Origin: QZKY01 sp942492925
Lineage (GTDB): Bacteria > Pseudomonadota > Gammaproteobacteria > Burkholderiales > Burkholderiaceae_D
Direction: 5' to 3'
DNA length: 64,000 bases
Assembly (NCBI GenBank): GCA_942492925.1
Contig: OW818641.1
Coordinates: 2,189,193-2,253,192, forward strand
Positions 18,407 through 27,178 of this stretch are shown one piece after another (within the stretch, counting starts at the first letter, position 1; every line of letters starts with the position of its first letter). A program made the position numbers and the translations under genes. The notes beneath the pieces are model-generated. The model made no database searches. It saw only the letters and a list, made by a program, of their open reading frames with translations, and had not been told where the DNA came from.

Positions 18407-19066
18407 TTATTTCCTTTGTTTCTTGCGTGTGTGCTCTACGAGCCAGTCCATTACCTTGAAAGTGGCATCATGCAATGATGCCTCGGAAAAATCAATGCTC
18501 GGACTTTTACTGACAATGGCAGGGGAGGTCACGTACTCGCCATTGATCACCAGCATTGGTACGTCTTCGACTTTGTAGTCTTGATTCATTTTTTGCAGCG
18601 CCTGTACTTTTTGCTGCACCGCAAAAGAGTGGTAGTGCTGCGTGAACATTTCCTTGTTTACGCCATTGCGTACAAAGAAGTCCAGTACGGCGGGTTCGTT
18701 GTTCATGCGCAGGCGCTCTTTTTGAACAGCATGGAAAAGCTTTTCATGCAGTTGCTCAACCTGCCCCATGGCTTCCAGCGAAAAATAGACTCTGGCTTCG
18801 CGCGGCGTAACCGGGATGCGCTTGAATGCAATCTTGCTGCCTTGTTTTTTAACCCACTTTGAAAGCGGCCGTTCCAGCGCATGGCAATGATTACAGAAAT
18901 AGCCGAAGAATTCGATGACTTCAACCTTCTTTCCTGACACAGTGGGTTGTGGCGTCCCAAGCGTTTGGTATTCAATGCCGTCTGTGGGGTTGGTCGGCGA
19001 GGCTGAGGTGGCAGTAAACAGGAGGAGAAGCAGTACCGAGGAAATAAGTCGAATGAGCTTTGTCAT
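18407..19066 (-). CDS. DsbA-like thiol:disulfide interchange protein
   Basis: This exported DsbA-family protein of about 219 residues has a signal peptide (LIRLISSVLLLLLFTATSAS) and a thioredoxin-like domain with an inserted helical part. The active site is CNHC in FFGYFCNHCHALERPL and the cis-proline loop is VEDVPMLVINGEY. Family role: introducing or isomerising disulfides in the periplasm. The start MTKLIRL at 19066 places the signal sequence correctly; the frame stays open to 19126. It heads the operon dsbA-like / thioredoxin / ccdA-like. A second DsbA is presumably elsewhere in the genome, so its substrates may be specialised. Confidence 0.9.
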   Translation of the reverse strand: MTKLIRLISSVLLLLLFTATSASPTNPTDGIEYQTLGTPQPTVSGKKVEVIEFFGYFCNHCHALERPLSKWVKKQGSKIAFKRIPVTPREARVYFSLEAMGQVEQLHEKLFHAVQKERLRMNNEPAVLDFFVRNGVNKEMFTQHYHSFAVQQKVQALQKMNQDYKVEDVPMLVINGEYVTSPAIVSKSPSIDFSEASLHDATFKVMDWLVEHTRKKQRK

Positions 19067-19378
19067 AGGATAATGTTGATGCGATTGTGGGATGAAAATC
19101 GTGCGTGGCAAAATGCTAGCATGCAAATTTGGAGGCTTTTCAACTCATTGGTTCTTTTTCGTTAAAAAACATCAATGTGCAACATTGCTTACGTGAATTT
19201 TTAAACTGGTAAAAATTTTAAAAAATTATTGCGTCTTTTTTCGTTTTTATTCGTCTTCTTTAGATATCCAACTTGATTTAAGCCCTTTGTTATAAAGACA
19301 AGCCGATTTTGTTGATTTCTCTCAATGGGTATACGGCTTGGTGAAACGATGATGGTTTCATGATTTTCAGGAGTCATC
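19067..19378. other. 312-bp AT-rich divergent control region
   Basis: This region lies between the minus-strand dsbA-like operon and the plus-strand permease. It contains a perfect 15-bp inverted repeat (19173-19187), a 7-bp repeat pair CAAGCCG/CGGCTTG (19299-19305 and 19334-19340) and a 10-bp palindrome ATGCTAGCAT near 19108 that includes an extended -10-like TGCTAGCAT on the minus strand with TTGAAA 19 bp upstream. CAGGAG precedes the permease ATG. A 72-codon frame here is rejected as a gene. Confidence 0.55.
19173..19187. promoter_or_regulatory. candidate operator, perfect inverted repeat
   Basis: CAATGT-GCA-ACATTG is a perfect 6-3-6 inverted repeat located between two divergent redox/metal transcription units. 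This is the form of a binding site for a small dimeric regulator. The regulator is not encoded next to it, so its identity is unknown. Confidence 0.4.
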
Positions 19379-20830
19379 ATGGAATATGTCTTTCGCTTAT
19401 TGACTAGTGGTGCAGGCAATCTTGCCGCCTATCTTGCCGCCCATGTTTTGCTCTGCCTGGTTCCGGCATTTTTTATCGCCGGTGCGATGACAGCACTTAT
19501 TCCAAAATCCAGCATTACGCGCTGGCTGGGACGGAGCACGCCGCAGCATGTCTCTTATCCGGCGGGTGCGCTTGCCGGTTCCTTGCTCGCTGTTTGCTCC
19601 TGCACGATCGTGCCATTATTTGCCGGGATTTTCCGCAAAGGCGCGGGAATTGGCCCCGCTATCACCTTCCTGTTTTTTGCGCCAGCAGGAAACATTCTCG
19701 CACTCGTCTATACCGGAAGCATTTTAGGCACTGAATTCGCTTTTGCACGATTCATCTTGTGCCTCATTTTCGGGATAGGCATCGGCTTAATCATGGCGCT
19801 ACTGTTTTGGCGCGATGATAGGGATCACGACTTGCAGACTGATGATTTATTTGCAGATCAATCGACAGTTTCATCGGCTACCAAGGGGTTATTTCTTGCG
19901 CTTGTTGGCGTCCTAATCGCCGGCACCATCAAGCTTGCGTTTCTTTCAGCCCCCATTCTCTCCCTTCACTTACCGATTGCCTCGGCAGAATATTGGCAAT
20001 CCGTGCTTTTACAGTGGGTGCCGTTTGATGCCGCCAAGGGTGAAGAGGGGGTGAGTGTGCAGGGTGCCTTGTTGATCCTGCTGTTGTTGTCTATTGCAGC
20101 AGTGGCATGGAAAGGCATGGAGAACATCATTGAGGAAGCCAATACGTGGACCTGGGTGACCCTTTGCTTAACGGCGACCACGCTGTTGGTCGCCTCCTTG
20201 CAGCTGATTCCTCGCCACGGCTCACTTGAAATCGTGGTGACCGGACGCATCTTCGCCGTTGGGCTAGCGCTTGGGGCAGTCTTTTATTACGGCAGGAAAC
20301 TGGCTGAAGATGATTGCCGATCCTGGCTATGGGAGTCCTGGCGGTTCGTCAAACAAATTTTTTTATTGCTGCTGGGTGGCGTTTTTCTGGTCGGGGTCAT
20401 CCGTCCGTTGATCAAACCAGAATGGATACAACTGTTGGCTGGAGAGAACACCGTCGTAGCGAATGTTGTGGCGGTAATCTTTGGCGTATTCATGTATTTT
20501 CCTACGCTCGTTGAAGTGCCTATCGCACATATGTTCCTGTCGCTTGGGATGCATCGCGGGCCGCTGCTGGCGTATTTGATGTCCGATCCGGAGTTGAGTT
20601 TGCAGAGCATGTTGATGGTGGCGGCAGTCATCGGCTGGGCCAAGACGTTCGCTTATGTCGGCCTTGTCGCCATATTCAGTGTCATAGCGGGCTTAGTTTA
20701 TGGTGCCTATATTGATGGCGCATCCCCCCTCTGGCTTGGCACGGGATTGATTGTTTTCGTCAGTTTAATCATGATGGCCATTACCTGGATCCATCGTCAG
20801 CATCTGAAAAAACAGATTCAAACTTCTTGA
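19379..20830 (+). CDS. permease, ArsP_1/DUF318 family
   Basis: This 483-residue polytopic membrane permease has the family hallmark AVCSCTIVPLFAGIFRKG with a CSC motif near residue 76, followed by GPAITFLFFAPAGNILAL; a second repeat half appears near residue 380 (MYFPTLVEVPIAHMFLSLGM). Relatives are linked to export of organoarsenicals or of copper and zinc, but the substrate here is not determined. GAGTCATC before the ATG with CAGGAG gives a good ribosome-binding site. It is followed after 25 bp by a small CxxC thioredoxin-fold gene, a pairing seen repeatedly with this permease family. Confidence 0.88.
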   Translation: MEYVFRLLTSGAGNLAAYLAAHVLLCLVPAFFIAGAMTALIPKSSITRWLGRSTPQHVSYPAGALAGSLLAVCSCTIVPLFAGIFRKGAGIGPAITFLFFAPAGNILALVYTGSILGTEFAFARFILCLIFGIGIGLIMALLFWRDDRDHDLQTDDLFADQSTVSSATKGLFLALVGVLIAGTIKLAFLSAPILSLHLPIASAEYWQSVLLQWVPFDAAKGEEGVSVQGALLILLLLSIAAVAWKGMENIIEEANTWTWVTLCLTATTLLVASLQLIPRHGSLEIVVTGRIFAVGLALGAVFYYGRKLAEDDCRSWLWESWRFVKQIFLLLLGGVFLVGVIRPLIKPEWIQLLAGENTVVANVVAVIFGVFMYFPTLVEVPIAHMFLSLGMHRGPLLAYLMSDPELSLQSMLMVAAVIGWAKTFAYVGLVAIFSVIAGLVYGAYIDGASPLWLGTGLIVFVSLIMMAITWIHRQHLKKQIQTS

Positions 20831-20855
20831 ACCCTCACACAACAGGAGATGACGC

Positions 20856-21092
20856 ATGTTAACCATTAAAATTCTCGGCTCAGGCTGTGCCAATTGCAAA
20901 AAACTGGAATCGGTTGCCCGCGAAGCAGTTGCTAAAGCCGGTATGGAGGCAGAATTCGTCAAGGTCACGGACATGAAGGAAATCATGTCTTACAATTTAC
21001 TGGCGACCCCAGGATTGGTGGTCAATGAAAAACTGGTGAGCAGCGGGCGTATTCCCACCCAAGCGGATGTTCAAAAATGGATCGCTGCATAA
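20856..21092 (+). CDS. small thioredoxin-fold redox protein (CANC)
   Basis: This 78-residue cytoplasmic protein of the small redox-active disulfide / thioredoxin_3 family has its active site in ILGSGCANCKKLESVA and a cis-proline-like ATPGLVVNEKLV. ACAGGAGATG upstream is a strong ribosome-binding site. It forms an operon with the ArsP_1-type permease and may deliver or release the permease's thiol-reactive substrate; that role is inference. Confidence 0.9.
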   Translation: MLTIKILGSGCANCKKLESVAREAVAKAGMEAEFVKVTDMKEIMSYNLLATPGLVVNEKLVSSGRIPTQADVQKWIAA

Positions 21093-21130
21093 CAGTGTGA
21101 CGTTATTTTGGCATTCTCCGCGAAGCAGCG

Positions 21131-23839
21131 TCAGCGATCTCTATCGTTGGCAGCATTTTTTACAGCAACATGATTTTGCACTTCGCGGAAAATCCATCCC
21201 TTGCGACGCATCCATTTTTCAAACTCGACCAAAATAAAGGCCACGGGAGACAGCAACAAACACATGCCCAACTCGCTCAAGGAAAGCGGTTCCGTATTAA
21301 ATATCTGATTCATCCACGGCACGTAGATCGTGGCCAGTTGCAGCGCAAACGTCAGCAGCACGGCTCCGATCAGCGACATATTGCTTCGCAAGCCTTGCGT
21401 AAAAAACGATTCTCTTTCGGACCGCAGTGCGAGCACCAGGCACATCTGCGAAAACGTCAGCACGGTAAACACCATCGTCTGCCAATGCACTGAACCGACA
21501 CGAATCGCCCACGCTTGCGCAAACAGGGAGACGCCCGCAATTGCCAGTCCGCCCCAGATAATGTGTTGCCACATGCCGTGCGCAAAAATGCTTTCTTTCG
21601 GCGGTCGTGGCGGGCGTTGCATGACACCTTTTTCTGCCGGTTCGGCAGCCAGCGCCAAGCCGGGCAAACCGTCTGTTAGCAAATTCACCCACAAGATGTG
21701 AATGGGGAGCAGCGGGATCGGCAAGCCCAAAAACGGCGCAAGAAAAATTGTCCAAATTTCGGCGGAATTGCTGGTCATTGTGTATTTGATGAACTTGCGG
21801 ATATTGTCGAAGATGCGTCGCCCTTCTCGCACCGCACCAATGATCGTTGCAAAATTATCGTCCAGCAGCACCAGACTCGACGCTTCGCGCGCCACATCCG
21901 TGCCGCCCTTGCCCATCGCAATGCCGATGTCGGCCCGCTTCAGTGCCGGTGCATCATTCACGCCGTCGCCGGTCATCGCGACGAATTCCCCTCTCGCCTG
22001 CAGCGCTTCGACAATACGAATCTTTTGTGCCGGGTCAACGCGCGCATAAGCACGGATTTCCGCGATGCGTTTTTGCAATGCTTCGTCACTCATGCCGGCC
22101 AGTTGCGCACCAGTCAGTACACCATCGCCATCCGTGAGCATGCCGAGCTGGCGCGCAATCACACCAGCCGTCACGGCATGGTCGCCGGTGATCATGACCG
22201 GTGTAATCCCCGCCGACATACACTCGGCCACAGCACCTTGCGCTTCGGGGCGCGGCGGATCGATCATGCCCACCAACCCGATAAAAACCAATTCCGATTC
22301 GACGCTTTCCACGTTCTGATTCGGTGATGGTGTCGATGGCCACATGCGTTGCGCCACCGCCAGCACGCGCAATCCTTCTGCAGCCATGCTTTCGGCAGCG
22401 GCCAGCACCGTTTCGCTATCCAACGTCTGTTCACCTTGCGCGGTCAAGGCGCGCACGCATTGCGGCACCACGGTTTCGGGCGCACCTTTGGTGTAAGCGA
22501 TGAAGCTTTCCTCCCAGCGATGGAAGGTGCTCATCCGCTTGCGGTCGGAATCGAACGGCAATTCAAAAACACGCGGCGCGTTGGCTTCCAGCGTTTTCTT
22601 TTGGTATCCCGCTTGGGCGGCCACTTTGTATAGCGCAATTTCTGTCGGGTCGCCACTCACCTCGCCGCTTTGACTTTCGCTGGCGTCGTTCGACAACGCT
22701 AAGGCCGAAAACAGATTCGTCCACGGCTGTTGCGTCGGCACCTTCTCACCGGTTCGCCTCGCGGCATCATCCGCATACAATGCGACGACTTGCATCCGAT
22801 TTTGCGTCAGCGTACCGGTTTTATCGGAACAGATGTAAGTGACAGACCCCAAGGTTTCCACCGCTGGTAAGCGCCGAATCAAGGCATGCTGTCGCACCAT
22901 TTTGCGTGCGCCCATTGCCAGCGAGACCGTTACTACCGCGGGCAATGCTTCCGGAATGGCGGCCACCGCCAGGCTGACCGAGGTGAGAAACATCAGCACC
23001 AGTTTTTCGCCGCGCAAGATGCCGACGACAAAAAGAATCAAGCAAATCGCCAGGACCGCGAAACCGAGATGCTTGCCGAACGTCGCCAGACGTTGCTGCA
23101 ACGGCGTCTTGAGCGCGCCATCCGTATCCAGCAGCGAGGCAATCTTGCCAAGCTCGGTGGTCATGCCCGTTGCCACGACAAGCCCGACACCGCGTCCGTA
23201 GGTGGCGGTCGTGCCTTTGAAGGCCATGTTGACGCGATCCCCCAGCGGCAAATCGTCATGCACGAGTGTGTCGCGTCGTTTTTCAACCGTCATGGCTTCG
23301 CCGGTCAGCAAGGATTCGTCAATCTTGAGTTGCGCCACATCGATCAGCCGCAAATCGGCTGGCACCACATTGCCCGCTTCCAGCAGCACAATATCGCCCG
23401 GCACCAGCTCGCTTGCAGGCAATGGCATGCGCTCGCCGCCGCGCATGACGGTTGCGCTGCTGGCCGCCATTTTTTTCAGGGCGGCCATCGCCTGCTCTGC
23501 GCGGATTTCCTGAACGAAGCCAATCACGGCATTCAGCACAACGATCACCACAATCGCAATGGCATCTTTCGGTGAACCAACGATCCCGGAGATCACGGCT
23601 GCCACAATCAAAATCAGAATCATGAAATCGTTGAACTGCTCCAGGAACATCCGCCAGACAGAGCGCGGAGGGCGCTCGCGAATCACGTTTTCGCCATGCG
23701 CTACCAATCGCTCCGCGCTTTCCGCTGCCGACAAGCCCTGCGCCGCATCAACGTCGAGCTGCGCCATGAGGACGCTGGCCTCTTGCGTATGCCAGACGGC
23801 CTCTGGAGTTTTTGCTGATGATGATGGGGTCTTAGCCAT
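21131..23839 (-). CDS. P-type cation ATPase, calcium (P2A) type
   Basis: This 902-residue inner-membrane pump belongs to the PacL/SERCA-like P2A group. The N-terminal cation ATPase domain is followed by the TGEAMTVEK actuator region, the phosphorylation site CSDKTGTLTQNRMQ near residue 345, the nucleotide-binding domain, and TGDGVNDAPALKRADIGIAM. Membrane motifs AAIPEALPAVV (M4) and NLLTDGLPGLALAAEP (M6) match the calcium-pump pattern; M4 has PEALP where SERCA has PEGLP. Ca2+ export is the best guess. Its start overlaps the antiporter stop by eight bases, so the two Ca2+-type transporters are co-transcribed. Confidence 0.93.
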   Translation of the reverse strand: MAKTPSSSAKTPEAVWHTQEASVLMAQLDVDAAQGLSAAESAERLVAHGENVIRERPPRSVWRMFLEQFNDFMILILIVAAVISGIVGSPKDAIAIVVIVVLNAVIGFVQEIRAEQAMAALKKMAASSATVMRGGERMPLPASELVPGDIVLLEAGNVVPADLRLIDVAQLKIDESLLTGEAMTVEKRRDTLVHDDLPLGDRVNMAFKGTTATYGRGVGLVVATGMTTELGKIASLLDTDGALKTPLQQRLATFGKHLGFAVLAICLILFVVGILRGEKLVLMFLTSVSLAVAAIPEALPAVVTVSLAMGARKMVRQHALIRRLPAVETLGSVTYICSDKTGTLTQNRMQVVALYADDAARRTGEKVPTQQPWTNLFSALALSNDASESQSGEVSGDPTEIALYKVAAQAGYQKKTLEANAPRVFELPFDSDRKRMSTFHRWEESFIAYTKGAPETVVPQCVRALTAQGEQTLDSETVLAAAESMAAEGLRVLAVAQRMWPSTPSPNQNVESVESELVFIGLVGMIDPPRPEAQGAVAECMSAGITPVMITGDHAVTAGVIARQLGMLTDGDGVLTGAQLAGMSDEALQKRIAEIRAYARVDPAQKIRIVEALQARGEFVAMTGDGVNDAPALKRADIGIAMGKGGTDVAREASSLVLLDDNFATIIGAVREGRRIFDNIRKFIKYTMTSNSAEIWTIFLAPFLGLPIPLLPIHILWVNLLTDGLPGLALAAEPAEKGVMQRPPRPPKESIFAHGMWQHIIWGGLAIAGVSLFAQAWAIRVGSVHWQTMVFTVLTFSQMCLVLALRSERESFFTQGLRSNMSLIGAVLLTFALQLATIYVPWMNQIFNTEPLSLSELGMCLLLSPVAFILVEFEKWMRRKGWIFREVQNHVAVKNAANDRDR

Positions 23840-24845
23840 GCAAATAGATCATCGTGAAATTGAGAACATACAGGATGAATAATCCGATGCTGATCCAGTC
23901 GAAGGTTTTGAAAATGCGCGAGTTCGTGCGATACAACAATCCCACAACGACGATGCCCGTCATCATCGTCGCCGACATCGCCGATAGCGCATGACTCCCG
24001 GAGACGTTGGCCAGCAAGGGGCCTTTGAGATAAAAGATGTCATCCAGCGCCAGGATGAAGATGTTGAAGAGATTGCTGCCGAGCAGATTCGCCACCGCCA
24101 TATCCGGTGCGCCGAGTCGCAAGGCGCCAATGGTCACGGCTAGTTCGGGGAGCGAGGTCGCGGCCGCGATAAACATCGTGCCGACAAAAGTGTTGTCCCA
24201 TCCCATCACCGCTGATAATTGCGTGCCAATGAACGGCAACCAGATGCCCGCGCCGACCACGACCACCGCAGCCAGCACATAACGCGCGATGGCCTGCTTT
24301 AATGTCATCCCCGGGTAGCGATCTCCATCTGCCTCCAGAAACTCCTTGATCTGTTTTTTCTCGTAGAAGAAAACGCCGCGCACGGCAATGAAATAGATCA
24401 CGATGATAATCGGTGTGTAGAGACCGACATGTCCTATCGACAGTTGAGGAAAGCGTCCGCCAAGCAACACACAAAATCCGGCGAACCCGATCAGCAGCAC
24501 GCCAAAACCCGCCGACAGAATATGTCCTTGGCTTGCGCGATGATAGATCGATTCTTCGGGCGTCAAAAAATCCACGACGGCCAAAATCGCGAGGTTGAAC
24601 ACGCAGCTTCCGAGAATATCGCCCACGGCAATGTTCGGCGCATCGGCCAAGGTGACGGAACTCACCCCCGTTACCAGCTCGGGCAGGGAACTGACAGTGG
24701 CCAGCAGGATCAAGCCTACCCAACTGCCAGACATGCCCGTTTTATCCGCAATCACATCACCATAGCGTGAAAGACGTGTCCCAGCGAACAGAATCAATGC
24801 AGCACACACACCAAACTGCAACCACACCCAAAGTGTTGCATTCAT
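23832..24845 (-). CDS. sodium/calcium-type exchanger (CaCA family)
   Basis: This 337-residue inner-membrane antiporter of the CaCA family has the two inverted alpha repeats visible: ATVSSLPELVTGVSSV with GDILGSCVFNLA near residues 50-85, and AATSLPELAVTIGA with ANLLGSNLFNIF near 225-260. The conserved Glu of both PEL motifs is present. Around ten membrane helices fit the family. It probably exchanges Ca2+ for Na+ or H+. It is first in an operon with the P-type ATPase, and its ribosome-binding site is inside a hairpin (24852-24869). Confidence 0.92.
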   Translation of the reverse strand: MNATLWVWLQFGVCAALILFAGTRLSRYGDVIADKTGMSGSWVGLILLATVSSLPELVTGVSSVTLADAPNIAVGDILGSCVFNLAILAVVDFLTPEESIYHRASQGHILSAGFGVLLIGFAGFCVLLGGRFPQLSIGHVGLYTPIIIVIYFIAVRGVFFYEKKQIKEFLEADGDRYPGMTLKQAIARYVLAAVVVVGAGIWLPFIGTQLSAVMGWDNTFVGTMFIAAATSLPELAVTIGALRLGAPDMAVANLLGSNLFNIFILALDDIFYLKGPLLANVSGSHALSAMSATMMTGIVVVGLLYRTNSRIFKTFDWISIGLFILYVLNFTMIYLHG

Positions 24846-24851
24846 GTCATT

Positions 24852-24869
24852 CCTTATATTGAAATAAGG
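24852..24869 (-). promoter_or_regulatory. hairpin covering the antiporter ribosome-binding site
   Basis: In the mRNA sense, CCTTAT and ATAAGG form a perfect 6-bp stem with a 6-nt loop. The 3' arm contains the AAGG Shine-Dalgarno of the antiporter, seven bases before its ATG at 24845. Such an AU-rich, weak stem could limit translation and open with temperature, ions or a ribosome; that function is inferred. Confidence 0.45.
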
Positions 24870-25063
24870 TTATTCCATTTGGGGCCGCCTTCACCCATGA
24901 GGCTGGCGCGTGTATTCAGTACTATTGTAACGACAAGCGGGGTTTTTCAGGCTACCTTCCTGCCATCCGTTTTCCTTATATCAAGCCACTCCGCCCTGGC
25001 CGACGTTGCACCACCTTGGGATACGGCCGCTTAAACAAGCAAACGGAGAGCGCAACGTGAAGC

Positions 25064-25393
25064 TCATTCCTTCTGCTGCGTACACGCCAACATCCAGTTC
25101 AGGTACGCGGGCAACCCACTGGCAATCGGCAATGCCAGAATCTCGGGCACGTCATATGGATGCAGCGCCTGTATCGCAGCTTCCACCATGGCGTAGCGGA
25201 TACGGCGCGTCTTGATGAGCACCGTGACTTCATCGGCTTCTTCGACAGCGCCTTCCCAGCGATAGACGGAATGCACGCCGGGGAGAATATTGACGCAAGC
25301 CGCCAACTGCGTTTCCACCAATTGGCGCGCGATCTTTTGCGCGACATCAACATTCGGCATGTTGCTGACGACCATGATCATTTCTTCTGGCAT
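25064..25393 (-). CDS. cutA: divalent cation tolerance protein
   Basis: This 109-residue cytoplasmic trimeric protein of the CutA1 family is associated with copper/divalent metal tolerance, although its molecular role is unsettled. Family features visible include MVVSNMPNVDVAQKIARQLV at the N-terminus, LAACVNILPGVHSVYRWEG, and the conserved ALHPYDVPEILALPI near residue 85. The start at 25393 has an excellent AAGGAGAG seven bases before it; an in-frame start at 25453 is disfavoured. It lies just beyond the terminator of the ribosomal alpha operon. Confidence 0.95.
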   Translation of the reverse strand: MPEEMIMVVSNMPNVDVAQKIARQLVETQLAACVNILPGVHSVYRWEGAVEEADEVTVLIKTRRIRYAMVEAAIQALHPYDVPEILALPIASGLPAYLNWMLACTQQKE

Positions 25394-25452
25394 AAGGCTC
25401 TCCTTCCTCGGCGATTGGAAAAGCATAGCAGATGCCGCGCCCTGAAATGACA

Positions 25453-25475
25453 AAAGCCGACAAGATGTCGGCTTT
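25453..25475 (-). terminator. intrinsic terminator of the rplQ end of the alpha operon
   Basis: AAAGCCGACA and TGTCGGCTTT form a perfect 10-bp stem with a 3-nt loop. The minus-strand product runs into TTTTGTC, 20 bases past the rplQ stop. The symmetric A/T flanks make it potentially bidirectional. Confidence 0.88.
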
Positions 25476-25494
25476 GGATGAGGCTGAGTACGGC

Positions 25495-25872
25495 TTATTC
25501 TGCTTCGGTTGGCTCCGGACGATCCATCAGCTCGATGTATGCCATCGGTGCATTGTCGCCTTGACGGAAGCCCATCTTCAGAATGCGAAGATAGCCGCCG
25601 TTACGGTTCGCGTAGCGCGGGCCGATCTCGGCGAAGAGCTTGACGACCACATCACGATCGCGCAGACGGTTGAATGCGAGACGCTTGTTGGAGAGGTTGT
25701 CGGTCTTGCCCAGCGTGATCAGCGGCTCAACCACGCGACGCAGCTCTTTGGCTTTCGGCAGCGTGGTCTTGATCGCTTCGTGCTTGAGCAACGAAACAGA
25801 CATGTTGCGCAACATCGCCAGACGGTGCGACGAGGTGCGGTTCAATTTTCTTAATCCATTACGATGGCGCAT
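25495..25872 (-). CDS. rplQ: 50S ribosomal protein L17
   Basis: The 125-residue L17 of the large subunit lies near the exit-tunnel side of the 23S rRNA. The N-terminus MRHRNGLRKLNRTSSHRLAM and the central GKTDNLSNKRLAFNRLRD are diagnostic. It is the last gene of the rpsM-rpsK-rpsD-rpoA-rplQ cluster, 134 bp after rpoA, and is followed by a strong terminator. Length and sequence are normal. Confidence 0.99.
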   Translation of the reverse strand: MRHRNGLRKLNRTSSHRLAMLRNMSVSLLKHEAIKTTLPKAKELRRVVEPLITLGKTDNLSNKRLAFNRLRDRDVVVKLFAEIGPRYANRNGGYLRILKMGFRQGDNAPMAYIELMDRPEPTEAE

Positions 25873-26006
25873 GGTAGTTCCTTTTCTCGGTGTCTTATTC
25901 CAGCTCTTCTATCGTTTTCATTTTCATGAAACGCGGGCCGGTATGTGTAAATTAAAAAATGATGCCCTTAATCTTTTCTTCAGCTTGGCGAAAGATCTGC
26001 CGTAAA

Positions 26007-26981
26007 TTATTTATCCAGTCCATGAGGTGGCCAATTGTCCAGCTTCATGCCCAGCGTTAAGCCGCGCGAAGCCAGCACTTCCTTGATTTCGTTAAGAGAC
26101 TTGCGACCCAAATTCGGGGTCTTGAGCAGTTCGTTTTCGCTGCGCTGAATCAGATCGCCGATGTAGTAAATGTTTTCGGCTTTCAGACAGTTTGCGGAAC
26201 GAACCGTGAGTTCCAGATCGTCGACCGGACGCAGCAGAATCGGATCGACTGCCGGTGCATGCGCAGGCGCTTCGGAAGCGGTTTCGGTACCTTCGAGCGA
26301 AGCAAACACGCTCAGCTGGTCAACCAGGACGCGCGCCGATTGGCGGATCGCTTCTTCTGCAGTAATCACACCATTGGTTTCGATATCCAGAATCAGCTTG
26401 TCCAGGTCCGTGCGCTGTTCAACACGGGCCGACTCGACCGAGTAAGATACACGACGGACCGGCGAGAAAGATGCATCCAGAATGATGCGGCCGATGGTCT
26501 TGTTGGCGTCTTCGGTCAGGCGACGCACATTGCCCGGCACATAGCCGCGACCGCGCTCCACCTTGATCTGCATATCCAGCTTGCCGCTTTCCGTCAGATG
26601 CGCAATCACGTGATCCGGATTGATCAGTTCGACGTCATGCGGTAATTCGATATCGGATGCCAGAACCGGACCCGCGCCTTCTTTTTTCAGCGTAAGATTC
26701 ACAACGTCGCGGTTGTGCAGCTTGAACACGACACCTTTCAGATTCAGCAGCAAATCAACCACGTCTTCCTGCACGCCATCCAGCGTGGAATACTCATGTA
26801 CCACACCGCCGATCATCACTTCGGTCGGCGCATAACCGGTCATCGACGACAGCAACACACGACGCAAGGCATTACCCAACGTGTGTCCGTAACCACGCTC
26901 AAACGGTTCCATTTCGACGCGGGAATGACCCGGGCCAAGGTTTTCAACGTTGATGATGCGCGGCTTCAAAAAATTATTCAT
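26007..26981 (-). CDS. rpoA: RNA polymerase alpha subunit
   Basis: The 324-residue alpha subunit has two parts. The N-terminal domain (about 1-230) carries the assembly motif FERGYGHTLGNALRRVLLSS near residue 27 that dimerises alpha and docks beta and beta-prime. The C-terminal domain (about 245-310), which binds UP-element DNA and activators, has NCLKAENIYYIGDLIQRSE and the helix-hairpin-helix TPNLGRKSLNEIKEVL. It is separated from rpsD by an unusually long 197-bp spacer, which may hold a separate promoter or processing site. Confidence 0.99.
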   Translation of the reverse strand: MNNFLKPRIINVENLGPGHSRVEMEPFERGYGHTLGNALRRVLLSSMTGYAPTEVMIGGVVHEYSTLDGVQEDVVDLLLNLKGVVFKLHNRDVVNLTLKKEGAGPVLASDIELPHDVELINPDHVIAHLTESGKLDMQIKVERGRGYVPGNVRRLTEDANKTIGRIILDASFSPVRRVSYSVESARVEQRTDLDKLILDIETNGVITAEEAIRQSARVLVDQLSVFASLEGTETASEAPAHAPAVDPILLRPVDDLELTVRSANCLKAENIYYIGDLIQRSENELLKTPNLGRKSLNEIKEVLASRGLTLGMKLDNWPPHGLDK

Positions 26982-27178
26982 GATATGTCCTCTTCAATAC
27001 CCTCGGCTCGTTACACCAATAAGGCTGATGGAAATAAAAAACCAGTAAAACTAAAACTGCTGAAAAAGCATGGTTCCATTTTCAAACGGTCTGTGGCGCG
27101 AAGACAAGCCGCAGACAGTACGATTAGTACGGCAAGACGAGTCGACAAAGTCACAGGCCGTTTTAGACGGAACAGAGA

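Noticed and set aside
19201..19419. 72-codon minus-strand frame ahead of the permease
   Set aside because: It overlaps the permease start, is Lys/Asn-rich as expected from AT-rich DNA, and has no recognisable product.
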